A DNA stretch of 64,000 bases, from positions 49,899 to 113,898 of the forward strand of contig NW_004452136.1 of NCBI RefSeq assembly GCF_000321225.1, read 5' to 3'. Positions 23,723-37,255 of this stretch are shown here, piece by piece. Each line of letters opens with the position of its first letter. Positions within the stretch are counted from its first letter, which is position 1. Under the pieces are notes generated by a model. It saw only the letters and a program-made list of their open reading frames with translations, searched no databases and had not been told where the DNA came from. This stretch comes from Odobenus rosmarus divergens (taxonomy: Eukaryota > Chordata > Mammalia > Carnivora > Odobenidae). A program made the translations under genes and the position numbers.

Positions 23723-24222
23723 GCCTATTTCATTCAGCATAATATCTCCAAGTTCCAACCATGTAGCACATGTAGGAATGTTTCATTATAGAGGCTGAAT
23801 AATATTCCATTGTGTGTATATACTGCATGTCATTTATTCATTCATCTCTTAAATGGATAAATCATATAGGTTGTTTCCATCTTTTGTATATTTTGAATAA
23901 TGCTTCTATGAATAAGAGTGTGTTAATATCTGTCAAGATCCTGCTTTCAATATCTGCCTTTGGCCCAGGTCATGATCCCAGGTGCTGGGATCAAGCTCTG
24001 CATTAAGCTCTGTTCGGCAGGGACTCTGCTTCTCCCTCTCCCTCTGCCTGCCACTCTGCCTACTTGTGCTCTCTCTCTCTCTGTCAAATAAATATATAAA
24101 ACCTTTAAAAAAAGATCCTGTTTTCAATTTTGGGGAGCATAACCAGAAGTGGAATTGCTGTAGCATATGTTAATTCTATGTTTAATTTTTTGAGGAACCA
24201 CCATACTGTTTTCCATAATCTG
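23723..24222 (-). mobile_element. L1 ORF2/3' segment in opposite orientation
   Basis: Reads as L1 on the minus strand: the plus-strand text ATATTCCATTGTGTGTATATA and CCATACTGTTTTCCATAATC are the reverse of well-known L1 stretches. It abuts the plus-oriented L1 at about 23722 and is interrupted by a SINE. Confidence 0.8.
23952..24111 (+). mobile_element. Can-SINE, 5'-truncated
   Basis: Starts at ATCTGCCTTTGGCCCAGG, lacking the first part of the tRNA head. TSD AAGATCCTGCTTTCAAT (23935-23951) and AAGATCCTGTTTTCAAT (24112-24128). Confidence 0.95.
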
Positions 24223-24450
24223 TTCAGGAAGCTATAGCAAAACATCATAAACAGGGTGGCTTAAATAACAGACATTTATATCTCATGATTCTGAAGGCTA
24301 AATCCAGGATCAAGGTGCTGGCCAATTTGGTTTCTAATGAGGGTCAGCTTCCTAGATCATTGATGGAATGTGTCATCATGCCAGAAGGGAAAAGACACCT
24401 CTCTGGGATCTCTTTTATATGAGCACTAGTCACATTAATGAGGGCTCAAC
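24223..24450 (+). mobile_element. MLT1-like LTR fragment
   Basis: The order GAAGCTATAGCAAAACATCATAA, GGGTGGCTTAAATAACAGAC, TCTCATGATTCTGAAGGCTA and GGATCAAGGTGCTGGC follows the 5' half of MLT1 LTRs. Confidence 0.7.
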
Positions 24451-24599
24451 AAACACTCATTGAGCAATCTTTGTTAAAAATGATCTTATATTATAATAGT
24501 AGTAGAAACTGGTTCTCAAAAATATGTGTCTATAACACCATAATAGTTGAATTATATGGAAGGGGAACTATATAGAAATTTTACAGATACCAAATAATA

Positions 24600-24620
24600 G
24601 TGATGATGATGATGATGATA
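24600..24620. repeat. (GAT)n trinucleotide run
   Basis: Six to seven GAT units (gtgatgatgatgatgatgat). Confidence 0.9.
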
Positions 24621-24782
24621 TGGCTTCTGGTGACTTAAAGCTTAGATTGGATAAAACACATTGCATGTTTAAAAGCAAAGGGAAGCAAATGTAATCAACT
24701 CACTGACAACCAGTAATACCTTTGATATTTATTATTCTTCATAAATTAAACAGAAGAAACAAAAGTATATTTTGGAGATTTA

Positions 24783-24975
24783 TTTTTTAAAGATTCTATT
24801 TATTTGAGAGAGAGAGAAAGAGCACACAAGCAGGGGGAAAAGCAGGGAAAAGAGGGAGAGGGAGAAGCAGACTCCCTGCTGAGCAGGGAGCCGGATGCAG
24901 GGCTCGATCCCAGGACCCGAGATCATGACCAGAGCTGAAGGCAGATGCTTAACTGACTGAGCCACCCAGGCGCCC
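24783..24975 (-). mobile_element. Can-SINE
   Basis: Head side GAGCCACCCAGGCGCC at about 24960-24975. Perfect TSD TATTTTGGAGATTTA at 24768-24782 and 24976-24990. Confidence 0.97.
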
Positions 24976-24990
24976 TATTTTGGAGATTTA

Positions 24991-27900
24991 ATTTAAAATA
25001 TATCCAATCAAGACATCAAGGTAAGTATATACAACATAAAGCATTATGTGGAAGTGGTAAATATTAGATAGGACTCAGCAGGTGCTGAAGTCAATGGCAG
25101 TATGGCAGTATAAATAGATTGCTTATATAGTTTATTTTCTCCACGTGCAGTGCTAACTTTCCCTCACCAGGCCACACAAGAAAATATTTGAACAAAGTAC
25201 CACAGATTGCAATAGCATCTACCAGGAGCGTATTGTTGCTTTATTACATCTTAATTCAAGGAAAAGGGAATCTTCCTACTGGAGAAAACTTTAAGTGGTA
25301 CATCTAGGCACTCAGTTTGAAAGGCAGAAGAGATGATCTCATGACACTGATGCTCACACAGTTCATCTCATCCAGATGTTCAGACACTTAGAAATGATCA
25401 GATTGGAGGAGTGGTGAAAATACACCTATCAAACAGCTCATTGGGATAAGCATCTCAAAAAAAAAAAAAAAAAGCCTTGAATTAAACAGCTTTAAATCTA
25501 AAAAAAGCAACTGAACGTAAAAACTAACCAAATGGACAAAAAAACCTGTCATGGCATGGGATGTTCTTGCTATTTAAGTAGACAAGGTGACCATTATGTG
25601 GATGTCAGGTAACTTCTTTTTGCAGCTGAAGGGCTAACTGAGGGCAAAGAGAAATGGAAAACATTATAAATATCAGCCATAATTCTGTGATAGTTATCCA
25701 CATTTTTCTAATAAATATATGCATATGCCAATTTTGTTTCTCCTCTATTTCCGCTATCACTTTATATAAGAATTACATGGGTGGTAGCTTTATAAATTAG
25801 GCTTGAGTTTACTGATTATCAAAGAGGAACTGTAACTAAAAGGAAGAAGAATGAACGTCACTCAGATATGGAATGATGAGTTGATATCTTTGAAGTTCTT
25901 TCCATCTGGTAAGGGGACAATAATCTTTCCATTTTAAGAGATATATTTGCCCATGTTAGCTAAAAACATGTTATTGTCCTGAAATTTAAGGATAGATATT
26001 AAGATAGACTATCTTGGGTATGATGAACTCGCAGTAAGCATCTTTCTAATAGTCTAGGCGACCTTTCTATAAAGAATAGACTGGAAAGGTGGAAACTACT
26101 TTCCAACTCCCTTTTAATTTGGATTCATGATGTGAATTGTGCTCTGCCAATTAAATTGGCAGCCAGGATTTTGAAGCTAGATTTTAATTGGCTTCCCATA
26201 TTTCTGGTTTATGGAAGCCAAAGTCAGAATATTGAGTGACATGAGGAAGGAAGAGCTAGAGCATTTCTCCCTCTCTCTGCCTCAGGCTATATCTCTAACA
26301 GCTAACACAACTTCTCCATGGCTCCCACTCCAAAATGGAATGCCCACCATGGTTCCTGGATAAGTATGGTCTCTAAACTCTGGTGACATTTCCTCTTTAT
26401 CTTTCCTTAATAGGAATAAGAGTGTTTCTTGGTCTTTAATCTTGGGAGTTGGGGAAGAGATCACTATTCATCTTTGGCTTCTCAGAAAACAAATTGTCTT
26501 CATTAAATTCCCTCTGTTTAAATTCTTACATTGGTTTTTGTGATCCTGGTAACTGACTGAAACACTCTGGACATTTCTTCTCTCAAACAAAGTCTTGTAG
26601 ATAGAATTATCACTAGAAGTTGTTATGGTAGACTCAGTGTTCGCTGTCCAGTCAAAGCTTCATTTATATCAAGAATCTGTGGAGCTAGCTGACCTCAGCA
26701 TTCTGGGTATCTAGTCACCATTTTGTTGATGTTGGCCTACAGTTGTGGCAGTGGTTTTTTGGTTCCAATTTTCAGAGATACAGAGATGCAGCTAAGATAA
26801 TATGTTCTCAAACTCCCTATTTCCAGACGTGATCTGTGATTTTATAAACATTTCCACTTTCTGCTAACAGAACAAAACAACAACAACAAAAAACCTAAAG
26901 TGCACTGTCTTCCTGTACAGAACCTTAACTGATACAACCTGAGTGTTTAAAAATATAAAATTCACCTTAGGTTAAGATATTACATTTTTTAACAACATTT
27001 TAAAGCATTTTGCATTTTTATCTGATCCACTTTGAATCATAATTTATAAAAGAACTAGTGTTCACATTTTATTAAATTTATGAGCATTTTTCTTACAATA
27101 TTAAATATTCTTTTCTTTTTTAAAAAAAAGGTTTTCTAGCTATTTATAGGCCTTCAGGAGTTTCATAAACCTTGGATTGATTAAACAAATAAAAACTAAA
27201 CCCTAACTTGAAAACCAATTTCAAGTGGTTATGTTGTCATGAATTTAAAATTATATTGTTAAAACAACTTTTCTCAAGGGTATCCAATAACCTGAAATAT
27301 CTAACAACATAAGAGGTTTAAAGTTAAAAGAAATCCAGTTTCTTTTAGAAAGTTTTTTTTTTCCCATGTTGTGTGGGATCCCAGAATTAAAATGTTAATG
27401 CATATTATTATATTTTCATTTGTATTTTAATCCAGCAAACATTTCTTTTAATCATAGTGGTGTTACCAATAGCACAATGTAATCTGGAAAACTGAACTGT
27501 CTCATTGATCTGAATTAATAAATTTTCTTAATGCTAATTATTACCCTTTACCAATAGATTGCAAACACCACACAGTATATATTACTAATCAGAAAATACT
27601 GAAGGACAGGTTACAATGTGTAGAAAATCAAAATGAAACATGGCAACTTTGTAAGAGAAGGACTTAAACTCTAAGATTTCTTTATCTAATACACACAGGC
27701 ACAAAGAGTCAGGCACTACCTATCTATCTGTATATAGAGATTTATATCTATATATATGGATAGATATAGTTGGATATACAATACAAATACAAATATAGAT
27801 CTATGGAGAAACACCTTTAAGTATTCTTGGAATGTGCATTTTTATACAAGGTTAATGATGCAAAGCATGTATTCACTCCATTGTAATAAGTCAGTTGGCA

Positions 27901-28286
27901 TTTTCACAAAAATTGGTAAATTTTAATTACTACAGCAATTAAGAGGATCTTAGAAAATACTTATAATGAGTGGAAGTCATATTTTTTTTGTTACCCTGGA
28001 GCTTTTAGGCACCTGCCCTATGTTGCCTTTAATAATTGCTACAGTTGCCTTCTCTATGCAATGTAAGTACTTATTAAGTTACAGTGGCTTACACAATACA
28101 TTCAATTGTAACCAATATATATTTGAAAATGTCTCTATTTTTCCTTTTTCATTTCATTTGAAGATGCTCTTCCTCCCTTAGGAGAAAAAAAGATCAAAGA
28201 GATAGTCAAAGAGAATCATATGGGAAATAATGTAAACAAACAAAAAAACAAAAACAACCATACTGAAGTAGAAATCAGAAAGCCTA
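24991..28286. other. Sparse DNA, no gene seen
   Basis: Mostly unique AT-rich sequence. Stretches around 26100-26350 and 26620-26940 may be an old unclassified repeat. A TAGATA-rich low-complexity tract lies at about 27718-27775. The frames of 60-71 codons here have no recognisable features. Confidence 0.45.
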
Positions 28287-28502
28287 TATGAACCATGAGA
28301 GACGATGGACTCTGAAAAACAAACTGAGGGTTCTGGAGGCGAGAGGGGTGGGAGGATGGATTAGCCTGGTGATGGGTATTGGGGAGGGCACGTTCTGCAT
28401 GGAGCACTGGGTGTTATGCACAAACAATGAATCATGGAACACTACATCAAAAACTAATGATGTAATTTATGGTGATTAACATAACAATAAAAATTTTTAA
28501 AA
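28287..28502 (+). mobile_element. 5'-truncated L1 3' end
   Basis: Runs from ATGAACCATGAGAGACGATG through GTTATGCACAAACAATGAATC to AACATAACAATAAAAATTTTT. Likely short TSD AAAGCCT/AAAGCCT (about 28280 and 28504). Confidence 0.88.
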
Positions 28503-31291
28503 AAAGCCTTTACCTCTGTGGTTTGTGATTTGGGAAATAACATTTAACCTGTTTAAAACTGTATCTCCTTTGGCTCAAGTAGATTAACAGGTATGATTTC
28601 TTCTCATGTACATCATAAGCATGAATTATAGTGGAAAAGTGAAAGATGAAGAAAAGACTGCATGTAAAAAATACCTAAAGTACAAAATGAAATACAAATT
28701 TAAAGCATTTCATCACTCTTCTTCCAAGATAGTTTTGAAAGCAAAGAGACATTAACAATTTGCACAATACTTCTCATGGTGAAGAGAAATACCAAGAACT
28801 TCTCTTGCAATAGAGCTTCAGCAGCTCTGGGGAAAAAGGATGACACATCCTATTGCTTTTGCTCTCCAGTTCTTCTGCCTAGGACATGAAGAGAAGATAC
28901 CCATCCTCTGTCCTTGCTTCTGCACTTACCTGAGGCTCTAATGCTTTTAGGAGACAGAAACCTATTTTTATTGCAGATATTTAGTAACACTAGTTGGAGG
29001 AATCTTATATTATATACACCCCTCCATAAACACACTAAATTTTAAGACTTCTCAAAAGATGCACCAAGTTTTATTTATCTTTGTATATACAGAATTTTAA
29101 AATACAGCCTAGTTTATAAAACTTGCCTAATGGATGTTTTTCAAAGAGCTCAGCAATTGTGGAGTAAAACTTAAATCTCAGAAATTCCAGTTGTTAGAAT
29201 AATGCTATTGATATTATGTTCTTCACTTCTTTAATATTGTCCTACTATATTGTCCTACAAGGAAAAGTCGTAGGTATAAGAGTAAGAAAAATTTTTAAGG
29301 ATATGAATATATTTTTCTCCATGAAGCCTGTGCTCTATGTACACTATACAAAAGTGTTTATTTCCACATGTATTCCACATTCATCAACATTGATTATCAG
29401 TTTTATTGCTTTTTATCATAAAAATCTGCAGAGCACAAAACTGTTTGCTCTTGTTTGATTTGCATTTGTTTTGTTATTGGAAAAGTTAAGTATTTTACTA
29501 GTATAAATAATGATCTTTTATGTTTCTTATTTCATAACTTGCCTAATGACATTATATTAAATCAATGATATTTTATATTCTAATTCATATTACTGTCATT
29601 TTTACATATTTAAGATATAAAAACTTTTTATCTCCCTCTTGACAGCAACCTGATGAGAAATCCCAAACCAGAACTGTAAACCATTCCTAGATTCTTGAAA
29701 CCATGAAAAGGTATGAGACAATAAATACAATCAGTCCTCATTTTGCATGGTTCTAATATGCACAAATATCATTTACTGTTGTTTAGTGAAATAACACTAG
29801 TCCCCCAACAACACTGTTCCAATTACAGTTACCATGGTCCATTAATATGAGTAAATACAGAATGTATACACTTTGCTCTTAGCTCTTTTGTCCGTAAATC
29901 TCTATGTAAATACAAAAGATGTTATCACTTTTAGTGCTTAATCATCAGTTTTTTCAAAGTCTGCTACTGATTAGTCACTGCATATCTATTACTCAGTTTA
30001 TTCACAGACAGCAAAGTAGATAGTTGTGTCGTTTCTCTGTGTCCTAGTGATAAACCCACACATCATTTTACAAAAATGGATAATCAAAAGAGGGAATTAC
30101 GCAACAAAGATAAAACTGAAGCAAATTAAAAAAATTAAATATTTTACTGTGTTGTGGAAATAACTGCAAAATTCAAGCCAAATGTAAATGGAATTGTAGA
30201 AAAGAAAAAAAGAAAGAAAGAAATCACAGAACAAGCCCCATATTTGCTTTAATGATCTTCTCTCACTGTTTTGAAATTCTGAATAATTTTTTTCTTTGAA
30301 CTTTTGCTTTGTTAATGAAGTCTCATGGGACAATCAAGTGTGCAGGTGACCACAGGACATTCACACAATATGTTTGCCTGCCATTTCTTGCTGTATCATT
30401 TGCATAGGGCCTTCACAATGTCCCATGCATAGGTTATGGTGAATCCTCCATAAGTGGGAGTTCAGGAAGTAAAAGTTGAGCATATATTTCTGGGATTGAG
30501 CAAGTGAGGGTGCTAATAGCCCAGAAAGGCCAACTTTTTTGTTTGAAACAGAACTTCTTTAGAATGCAGAGAGAAGGCAATGGTGTTTTAAGATATTGAA
30601 ACAACCAAGGAAGTCTATGTTATCCTTTCTCACTATTGTTAATTCCCTGTCTTCACTTATGCCAAACTGATGACATAGAAGGAAAGGGACAGATATAACA
30701 ACTCATACATTGTTCTCCATTCAGTCCATTATTTACTCATCAATATGCTAGGGATAGTGCATATTGGTAGAATGAATGCATATCAAGAAGTGAAATAAAG
30801 AACAGTTGAATTAGATTTTAGAAGTGTTTTCACTCTTTTGATTAGAATGAAATATATATTCATGTAATAACTATGAAATATAAATTGTAGAACCTCTGTT
30901 ATTCCTTATGTACATTAAATGACCTTATATAGGCTTTCAACTGGTATTGAACAAAATACATATGAACAGTAAAATTCATTTAATAATTAAAATTGCTATT
31001 TTCTTTACTTAGAAAGACATCAATTATCAAATGCAAACCACTGCAGTAAGTTGAGAGAAAAAAAGAGAAACACTTTATATATTACTACCTTTAATAGGAC
31101 ATTTTTCCTCCTTTTTGAACATGCCCTTTACCCCTGCTTTTCCACATATTTTCATTTTACACTGGGCCCCACAAATGATGTATAGTCACAGAGTGTAGTC
31201 ACATGGTTACAGAATGAAATGAAGTCTAGAAAATGTGGGCTATTTGGGTATTCTTGTACCCCAGAAAAACAGGAGATGAAATTTTAGTTAA
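28503..31291. other. Sparse DNA, no gene seen
   Basis: The segment 29728-30480 has ends reminiscent of an old DNA transposon (CAGTCCTCATTTTGCATGG on the left, AATCCTCCATAAGTGG on the right), but I cannot confirm a family. A 78-codon minus frame (30097-30333) in it is unremarkable. The remainder is unique AT-rich DNA. Confidence 0.35.
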
Positions 31292-31310
31292 GAAATGGCA
31301 TCCACTTTTA

Positions 31311-31510
31311 GGGGCGCCTGGGTGACTCAGTCGTTAAGCGTCTGCCTTTGATTCAGGTCATGATCCCAGGGTCCTGGGATCGAGCCCCACATTGGGCTCC
31401 CTGCTCTGCGGGAAGCCTGCTTCTCCCTCTCCCACTCCCCCTGCTTGTGTTCCCTCTCTCACTGTGTCTCTCTAACAAATAAATAAATAAAATCTTAAAA
31501 AAAAAAAAAA
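31311..31510 (+). mobile_element. Can-SINE
   Basis: Full head GGGGCGCCTGGGTGACTCAG, 'cgttaagcgtctgcc' variant, tail (AAATA)n then a run of A. TSD GAAATGGCATCCACTTTTA (31292-31310) and GAAATGGCATTCATTTTTA (31511-31529). Confidence 0.97.
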
Positions 31511-31529
31511 GAAATGGCATTCATTTTTA

Positions 31530-34500
31530 CAGTGGGTCGTTAAAAAGAGTTTGGTCAATTCATCCTAAAAACTCATAGGCTCTCCACAAGAGTCGTCTTT
31601 TAATTTCCCTGGAAATATAGAATATTAAAATGCAATAATTGGACAGACTGAGTTGTGATCCCCTCAGTTCCTAGAATGTTTATCACACTGCTAAGCTAAT
31701 ATAACCCACTTCCCCTCCCATAGGAAATGGAAGGAGAAGCAGGCTATTGTAAGCCTTTGTTTACAATAGCAGCAGAAATGCAAGTGGGATGCATGGAGGA
31801 GAAACTGGACTTCCAGACATTTTACGCCATTCCTGCAGTTTTGTGCATAGGCTGTATAATGCAGAATCTCAGCAGTTGCATCATTCAGTCATTCAGACTA
31901 AGTGTGCTAACCACTGTTTTCTAATCCACATTCACATACTCCATCCAAGCAAGTGCAAGAGTCATCCTAAATCAAGTGTTATGCTTTTTTCTTTTATCTT
32001 TTTTCCTTAAAAAAATCAGATTTCACACATATAAAAATTCCTAGCAACTTACTGAGTTTTTATTATCAGATGCTATTTCCTAGGTGTCTCAGTTTTTAAA
32101 CAAAGTTGGTCTCAACTAATAAAAAAAAAAGAAAGAAAAGAAAAATAAATAAAGGGTCCAAAGAATTGAGTGTCATCTATAAGTATTCACTTATACATGT
32201 GTGTACTAGGTGCAGAAACTTCACATTTATTGAAGAATGCAGAATTTTTGTCTTCTTTATACTATGGTGTGATCTAAATTACTCTTTTACCCTGATATTA
32301 TAAGAGACATTCCAATTCCCAAAGCTTTGACATCTGTGCTCTTTGCAAACCTTTGCCCAATGTTTTTATTAACTCAATTTAATGGAATCTTTTTTATGGT
32401 GACCTTAAGAATTTAATAACTCCTCAATGCAAGGACAATACCACCTGCAGGCTCCACTGGGATTAAACCTTGGTAGTTCAATATGTCTGCTGGAAGACAT
32501 TAAAGAAAAGAAAGGGCGGTGAAGGGGAGGGGAGCCACAATACAAATCAGGCACTTCCCTGTAACTGACAAGTTCTGCTACTGTTTATGATGGTCAGTCT
32601 GTTCCAGACACGTGTAGAAAATTTCTGTGGTTGCTAAGGCAATATGCAGCTCACTTGCAACTCCTTAATATTATTAATCTAACTTTGATCATGTCAGATA
32701 AGCTAGCGATCTTCAATTCCAGTGTCTCTCTTCCTGACAGACACTCTGCATATCTTATAGATACGATCAATATGTTATTAGTCAACAACTTGACTCTAGC
32801 CCATGAATTAATCCTTTTCTGTTAACCTAGCAGTTTCTAGTCTTTGTAACCTCATCCTTTCAGTATGGATGGGACCTGGCTTAATCCAATTAAGGTAAAA
32901 TTAACTTTTTTTCCTTGTGATACTCTCCATCTATGTTAATTCAAATCTCTGAGGACAGCTGCTCCAAACAAACAATTTTATGCTTGACCTTTTATGTGCA
33001 AGATTAAAGTGGTATAGATGTATGCAAGGGGAGTCAACGAGCTGTCTATTTTCACCCTCCTTTAACTTCCTAGTAGTGCTAAAAAAAAATTCACCCGAAC
33101 ACACAGGATTGCTAAATGACAGTGATATATTTATTTGGGTTGCAAAAAGGACTCTGTCACTTTAGCTCTATGTTTAGTATATGCGGTACCTTTGTCTTTT
33201 TGAAAGGTAAATTAATAAGTGGTGACAGTACTCTGGGCAGTATTGTAGATTTGACAAGCAGAGGATGTTAACAGTCTGTAATATGCAAAACTAATCATTT
33301 ATATTCCTGATACTATTGTGATACAGTGACGCTACCTGCTAAGGAAAAAAAATAAATAAAAAAACACTGATGGGAAAGATTACTTCTTTCTGAGTCAAGG
33401 CATGAATGCTAGGCTTTCTCTATCATTTGACCAATACAAAGATTATATTAGGATAGTATAGCAGGCTTTATTCTTAAGAACCTAGCATGCTCAGCTTTGA
33501 GGCTCAGTGGCTATCATGCTTTAAAGGTTGAAGATCTAGTAATCCTCAGGCCAACACTCGAAAGGAGTTTGTCTCCTGGGCAAAATTGTTTCCATTTTAT
33601 ATCCCTTCCCTCCTCTTCTTGCCCATCCCTAGCCTCACCTCTTAGCTGGCTTTGGTCCCTATCAGGCATTTAGGGAAATCTTTGAGGCATTTAGGGAAAT
33701 CTTGCTTTCCTCTGCAAATAAAATCTGTTCTGAGAAGATGATATATGACAAGTCATTTCCACTTCTGTGTGAATTTAAAGAAATATATTGTCTCCTTTCA
33801 GCTCTGTGAGAATAAAAGTCTTTGACCCTGCTACAGAGAAGTGAAATATTGATAAGGAAGAAATGGAAATATCTTTCCTTCAGGAAATCTCAAATATCGG
33901 TTTTTGTTTGTAAGTGATTGTTGCTAGGAAGAACTATAAGAAGCAAAGACTTTACAAATAGCAGGAAAAATGATCAGACTAATGAAATATTACATTTATT
34001 TTACATTTTTTATGAACTGCAGAATCCTAATGTGTATATAACCTATATGTTTATTATTGGTTTTTTTAATTGAAGTAAATTACATATAGTGTTATATTAG
34101 TTTCAGATATACAATGTAATGAGTCAGTAATTCTATACATTATATATTTTATGCATTAATATAAAATGTTTCGATGAAATAGCAAACGCCTCTAGATTTT
34201 GGCTCTCTACATTTTCATGAGGGACATTATTCTACCTTAGACACTGGGATGTCCAAATATTAGACATTTTCTCATCAGTTCTGGAATGGTCTATAATTTT
34301 TCCTATAGACAAAGATTCCCCATTCTTTTGCTCTTTTCTTCTGAAATTCCAAGTAGATGTGTTGAGTATTTGAGCTCTGCCAAGACCTTTAATTTCTTTG
34401 CACTTTTTTCTATTTCCGTTTTGCCTCTAGACCCTTTCTTTGTAATTTTTAAATTCGCATAAAGAATTTTTTGTGACATTTTGTTCCTTTCTCATATTTT

Positions 34501-36045
34501 ATCTTTAACAACTATATTTCATTTCCTTAAACAAAATAACTATATGTACTTCATATAGTATATCTGAGAAATTACAATATTTGTGTATTTGCTGTGTATT
34601 GTTTTTGGTGGCTCATGTTCATTGTTCTTTGTTTCCTTGTGTGCTTTGTGATTTTAGAGCTCATGGGACTACGGGATCTACATTTTGATTATTGTATTAA
34701 AGAATGGTTCTTGTATAAAGAATTATTTTTGTTCCTCCAGAAATAAATTTTTGTTTGGAGCACAAATTCAAATGAAGGTCATAAAATTATAACTTCTCAG
34801 CGAAGACTCCCCCCACCCCACTTTCAAATGCCTAGATTGAGACAGAGACATTTTTATTATTTCTTTCTGTATGTCAGCTGTATTTCTTTTTCATCTTTAC
34901 AAAAAGAATGTAACATTTGGATTCCAGCTACATGCATAATGTTTCCCATTAGACGTCCCAGCAAGTTTGCTTAGCACAAGACATTACCTTTTCTGTCCCT
35001 TGGATCCCATAGAGCCCTCAAAAATTGTAATTTCTGAAATCTGTGTGTAAATTGTGTAATTTGTGCAGGATTAATCTCAGCGAATCTGTTGCAAAGCCAT
35101 GCTTACTTCCAGGGGTGCTTGGAACCTTAGTATGACCCTTGGCCAAACTGAATAAATTGTTCTAACTGATGGTTAGTATAGTCCTATGAAAAGATTTGAG
35201 ATAGATCCAGAGAAAACTCGCAGCAGTTTATGAGCCTTATTTATAGAAAATGAACAGATAGATGGTTTGTTCCTGGTTTCTATTTTGTTTCTCTTAGTTT
35301 CCACTGTTGAGCATAGTAAGGCAGACTGGTTTTGGCCACATTAACAAAGGAGTATAAAAGTCCTTCCTTCTTTAATGAGGCAAAGTTGCCCCTGAGACCT
35401 AGGTATCCACCCCCTCACCCCACCCTGAACCCATTCCCCACATGGTGATTAACAATCTCAGGACAAAGTGTGAGTTTCGTACCAAGAAAGGACTCTGGGA
35501 ATTGTGTATAAGTATTGGGCCTGTCTGATGTTTGCCTGTGCTTTTCTCTCCTGCTGTATTGAATATTTTACCTTCTGTTGAGTATACCCTGTGGAGTATT
35601 GTGAGTCCTCTCAATTATTGGACCCCATGTAATTGCTCTTCAAGCATTTGACAGATACCCTCAGGGCAAAGCCCTTCAGAAGGAGCTCACCTCCTGCTCC
35701 AGTCCCCAGTTTCCTGCTTTCTTTGTTTTTAGCCTCTTAGAATTTTTTATTTTCTTGCCAGGTCAGCTTCCATTTTTAAAATATTTTCAAAATATTTTAT
35801 TGAGCGGTTCTAGGTGCTTTCAGTGGGAAGGTCATTTAGGATGTCGACTACGGCATACTGCCTAGGATGACAGTTAGTGGAAATTAATACAGAAAGAAAG
35901 AAAGTGGAACTAAGGTAGACACCACTTATTATTTCCTAATCAGAATATTAAGGTAAGTTTTACTGAAATAAATTGCTAAATGCTCATCTTACATGTCACT
36001 GCCACCATCATTACCATCCACATATATTTGTCCATGCACAGAACT
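31530..36045. other. Long sparse stretch, no gene seen
   Basis: No young repeat or gene. A 90-bp old L1 3'UTR fragment in reverse lies at about 34052-34145 (AATTGAAGTAAATTACATATAG ... GTTTCAGATATACAATG). A 21-bp tandem duplication is at 33664-33703. All frames up to 73 codons lack recognisable features. Confidence 0.45.
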
Positions 36046-36049
36046 ACTT

Positions 36050-36243
36050 TTTTTAATAATTTTTTATTGTTATGTTAATCACCATACATTACATCATTAG
36101 TTTTTGATGTAGTGTTCCATGATTCATTGTTTGTGCATAACACCCAGTGCTCCACGCAGAATGTGCCCTCTTTAATACCCATCACCAGGCTAACCCATCC
36201 CCCCACCCCCCTCCCCTCTAGAACCCTCAGTTTGTTTTTCAGA
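36050..36243 (-). mobile_element. 5'-truncated L1 3' end
   Basis: Reverse of the carnivore L1 3' module: TTATTGTTATGTTAATCACC, CCATGATTCATTGTTTGTGC, CACCAGGCTAACCCATCC, then AACCCTCAGTTTGTTTTTC. No clear TSD found by eye. Confidence 0.9.
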
Positions 36244-36501
36244 GCATTATATATGTGTTTGTATACAATTTATATATAGAATAAATGAGTAATTCTTAAA
36301 TGTTGGGGAATTTACGCTTCCAAAATATTCTTCTCAACTCTATTGCTGTTGTCAGATAGTCCATCATTAAATATGCCTGACTTTGGCCTTACATATTATC
36401 TCATACAAAATGACAAATTATCATGAAGGACATTAAGCCTTATGCATAATTTCCAGCCTGAAGTGAATAAATGAATATATCACCTTTTTTATTGACAACA
36501 G

Positions 36502-36693
36502 GTTGTAATGAGAAAGGAAGGGAAAACTGATGAGTGCCTTCGTAAACTGGAAGAAGTCTTACAGGAAAGGAGGTGTATGCGAGCTCAGAAAGGGGTGAAG
36601 TATGATGAATACAGGGGACCAAAGGCAAAAGTTGACCCCATGCACTTAGTTCTGGCCCAGTATCCCCTGGTAACTTGTAAAGAAGCATCATAG
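36502..36693 (+). other. Exon-like open segment, unidentified
   Basis: A T-rich stretch ending in CAG (36490-36501) looks like a splice acceptor and is followed by 63 open codons with a charged, soluble composition (includes EECLRK-like DECLRKLEEVLQER and KYDEYRGPKAKVDPMH). A stop follows at 36691, and AATAAA occurs about 45 nt later (about 36740). This could be a terminal exon, a decayed retrocopy or chance. I do not recognise the product. Confidence 0.25.
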
Positions 36694-36769
36694 TTCGACC
36701 TAACATGCTTTCGTTGGCCAGGTTGTGTCTATTTGGCAAATAAAAAGAGAGAGATACTTCATTGCCCAT

Positions 36770-37255
36770 GTGGGTCCTACCTGCTTGGCTTCCTTTTAAT
36801 TGGCACCTGCCCTCGTCTGAGTGGTGGGTGGCAGAGGCTCGGTGAGTGCTCTGCAGCTGAGTGGCTATGATGAGCCAGCCTCCTTTAAAAAGATTCTAAG
36901 CTTTATTTCTGAGCTTAGGAGATTTAGCTGGTTTCATTTGTAGAAACCTGCAAGTAAACCTTTCACTTGAATAAAGATGAAAGCCGTTTCACATAGAGAA
37001 ATCATCCAGGGACCCAAAAAGGAGACAGCTGGAGATAGACTATTTAAAGATCTCTGCTCATTCTGATAATATAAAAGAAGGATAAAAATTTCCATATAGA
37101 GCTCAGAGAGGGTAAAACAAGGCACACAGTCCAGTGACTTTGTAGCCTTGGTCCTGTGCCTTTCTAGTTAGCTGAAGAATCTATTTTCTTCCTTAAGAAA
37201 CACATTGCTGTGAACCAAAATTTTTAAAAAAATAAATAATAATGTTTCAGTATTT
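36770..37255. other. Unique DNA, no gene seen
   Basis: No frame or repeat supported. Confidence 0.45.
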
